From Salibaculum sp035270045 (lineage in GTDB: Bacteria > Pseudomonadota > Alphaproteobacteria > Rhodobacterales > Rhodobacteraceae), in contig NZ_DATFIP010000007.1 in NCBI RefSeq assembly GCF_035270045.1, positions 1 to 64,000 of the forward strand: 64,000 nt of DNA, in the 5' to 3' direction. Numbering within the stretch: position 1 is the first letter of the stretch; each line of letters opens with the position of its first letter. Below, in pieces: positions 62,272 to 64,000 of this stretch. Below the pieces are notes generated by a model. It was not told the origin of the DNA. It saw only the letters and a program-made list of their open reading frames with translations, and ran no database searches. The position numbers and the translations under genes are program-made.

Positions 62272-63938
62272 CCGTGAACGGCCTCATTCATCGGGACAGT
62301 GAAGAAGAAGTCTTCCTCCAAATCTCGCTGGATGACCTCATCGGGAACGCAATTCGGACCTGTCAGGAACACGTTGGTCCCGAAATGACGATGCATCAAC
62401 GACAATCGCTGCAGCCGCGCACCCGTTAGTTCCTCGTAGAACGTCCCAAACTTTTTGGTGTTGAGAAGCTCGTCGATCTTTACACGGTGGCATGCGACGC
62501 ATGTCTCATGTGCCTCGGCGATTTCGGAGTCGGCCTTGAGTCGAGCAAGCTCGGCCTCGAGAGCGGACAGACCTCGCTGAATCGACCGGTCAGTCGCTGC
62601 GTTGTTGTTCATCCGAAACCAGTAAGCCAGGCCCTGGTCGCGATCCACGTGGTTCACGCGCCCTCGGTCGCGCTTTACAAGGAAGCTCTCGGCCGAGCGA
62701 ACCGCGTAATGGTTCAACTGCACCAGGTCATAGCCGACGGTATTTAGCGTGGAGCGCCACGCATTGCGATACATCGAACGCGGCATGGCTTGACCCGAAC
62801 CGTTGACCCAATTTATTTCGTTGAGGAGTGACGGCTGCAGGCCCTTGGGCCGATGTACGCCCATCTTTTTGAAAATGCCGCGGTTCTGGAACAGCGTCTT
62901 GAAACCCCAGGCCACATGCGGCTTGCGCGTTAGCTCGGGCGCGCAACACGTGAATTGACGCACGACGGGGACATCGACGTATTGACCGACATCAGAATTG
63001 CCGAAAAGGCGCCACGTCATCGATATCATGTTGGCGTCAGGTACCGCGGCAAAAAGGGCATCCAATGAACCGTCGCCACATTTCACGTTGATGAATTCGT
63101 CGACGTCGATACAGACCAGCCATTTCGCGGCGTCAACCATTGGTTCGTCCTGAGCGGCCGCGAGGGCGGCGTGCTGGGGCTTCATCCCCGACTGGCGGTA
63201 GGGGTTTTCGCGATGCTGAACCAGCCCCCTGTCCTGCAGGATACGCAGCATATCGTCCGTACCGTCGGTGCAATCGTTGGTATAGATAAGGAAATCGTCG
63301 ACACCGATCGCACGGTGGTGAGCAAGCCACTCGAGGATGAACGGACCCTCGTTCTTCATTGTCGTGACGATCGTCCGGCGTCCCCGTCCTGCGGGAACCG
63401 GCTTCACTTTCACCTTGGGAACCCGGACGGGTTTGTGGCCGAAATGTGATCGAGAAAGGTCAAGCAGCTCATCATTCTCGATCAGCGCGGTTTTCGGCAC
63501 GATCTGCGCAACCGCGTCGGGGGAATGACGAAGCCCCATGAAGCTGAAAAAGCGCGCGCTGCGCGTGGGGTCGGCCCGCGCATGGCCGACCCGTGCCAGA
63601 CGCCATACGGCATTTTCCGGTGCCCTCGCCGGCACGATGCACCAGCGGCGTTTTCCCCTTCGCCCGTCGAACTGCACGCAGGTATGATCGGCAAAGCGCG
63701 CGGTCGCATTGGGCCGGAGCCGCCACGGATAGCACGGCGTGCCCAGCAGATCGATCACACCGTTGGGCGCTTGGGCAGCCTTTTCGAAAACCGTGGTCGA
63801 ACCCTCCGCGACGACGAGGTCGTTGACCTCGAGACTAGCCACCGCTGTCGCGCGTCCCAAGAAACGCTCGCGCAATATCTCGAAAACGGTCATCTCGAGG
63901 AGGGGCGAGCGCCACGGATCGGCCGGCGGGAGATCCAT
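62268..63938 (-). CDS. Glycosyltransferase family 2-type protein
   Basis: A 556-residue protein. The catalytic part (~185-450) belongs to the glycosyltransferase 2 / DUF23-like group: TIVTTMKNEGPFILEWLAHH near 190, YTNDCTDGTDDMLRIL near 217, and the metal-binding DxD as CIDVDEFINVKCGDGS near 275. The N-terminal ~180 residues form a separate uncharacterised domain. AAGGAG precedes the ATG at 63938, so the gene is complete. Codon use is less G+C-rich than neighbours, suggesting surface-polysaccharide genes acquired by transfer. Its stop overlaps the soxG stop (TTAG). Confidence 0.88.
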   Translation of the reverse strand: MDLPPADPWRSPLLEMTVFEILRERFLGRATAVASLEVNDLVVAEGSTTVFEKAAQAPNGVIDLLGTPCYPWRLRPNATARFADHTCVQFDGRRGKRRWCIVPARAPENAVWRLARVGHARADPTRSARFFSFMGLRHSPDAVAQIVPKTALIENDELLDLSRSHFGHKPVRVPKVKVKPVPAGRGRRTIVTTMKNEGPFILEWLAHHRAIGVDDFLIYTNDCTDGTDDMLRILQDRGLVQHRENPYRQSGMKPQHAALAAAQDEPMVDAAKWLVCIDVDEFINVKCGDGSLDALFAAVPDANMISMTWRLFGNSDVGQYVDVPVVRQFTCCAPELTRKPHVAWGFKTLFQNRGIFKKMGVHRPKGLQPSLLNEINWVNGSGQAMPRSMYRNAWRSTLNTVGYDLVQLNHYAVRSAESFLVKRDRGRVNHVDRDQGLAYWFRMNNNAATDRSIQRGLSALEAELARLKADSEIAEAHETCVACHRVKIDELLNTKKFGTFYEELTGARLQRLSLMHRHFGTNVFLTGPNCVPDEVIQRDLEEDFFFTVPMNEAVHG

Positions 63939-64000
63939 GCGCTCCTTGCCGGGCGCATCGGGCGCGCAATACGGGTGTGACTCGGCGGGAAGTTCCGGTT

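Overview
The window is a G+C-rich chromosomal segment from an alphaproteobacterium, almost certainly Rhodobacterales (Rhodobacteraceae / Roseobacter group). The evidence is the complete Rhodobacter-type gene transfer agent (GTA) cluster, the E1-beta subunit with its own lipoyl domain, heterotetrameric sarcosine oxidase, the glnBA pair, a CtrA-type box, and the overall codon bias. I see no rRNA, CRISPR array, insertion sequence, integrase or replication origin. One tRNA is present.

Layout. 0-2.2 kb: a LuxI-type acyl-homoserine-lactone synthase behind a perfect CtrA box, converging on purB. 2.2-11.6 kb: a DUF6314 protein, bioY, a hydrolase-OsmC fusion, an unknown membrane protein, glnBA, the NAD(P)HX repair enzyme nnr and two divergent Hint-domain genes. 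11.6-20.3 kb: tRNA-Leu(UAG), tig, rplI-rpsR-rpsF, then fatty-acid and envelope genes fabD-fabG-acpP-fabF-mltG. 20.3-34.8 kb: a GTA structural cluster g1-g15 with every expected gene intact, plus a DUF7742 gene. 34.7-42 kb: a DksA-like protein, cysE, a permease, an AhpD-like protein, pdhC-pdhB-pdhA and an FtsB-like protein. 42-51.3 kb: class I aldolase, pgk, two cyclophilins, DUF3179, selO, a CBS protein, a GNAT protein, a nucleoside hydrolase and a Rieske oxygenase. 51.4-54.5 kb: ilvB-ilvN with an embedded A+T-rich gene and a leader-peptide attenuator. 54.6-64 kb: DUF1289, ruvX, ccmI, sarcosine oxidase soxBDAG and a glycosyltransferase.

How parts may work together. In Rhodobacterales, CtrA, quorum sensing and GTA production form one regulatory network; here a CtrA-box/AHL-synthase unit lies about 20 kb from a full GTA cluster. 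The Rieske oxygenase resembles quaternary-amine oxygenases and the sox cluster oxidises sarcosine, so both may belong to methylamine or glycine-betaine breakdown.

Most unusual points: (i) a probable GTA promoter overlapping a 10-bp inverted repeat and followed by a strong intrinsic terminator before g1, with a second perfect terminator between terL and the portal gene; (ii) an uncharacterised single-membrane-span gene wedged between ilvB and ilvN with overlapping signals on both sides; (iii) an ilv leader peptide MLIDLVLVRATRMGR with mutually exclusive hairpins; (iv) a palindromic operator in front of pdhA; (v) tandem 10-bp repeats 21 bp apart in front of the Rieske gene; (vi) a 71-bp identical tract shared by the lipoyl domains of pdhB and pdhC. 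All functional statements are from reading the sequence; no database search was run.
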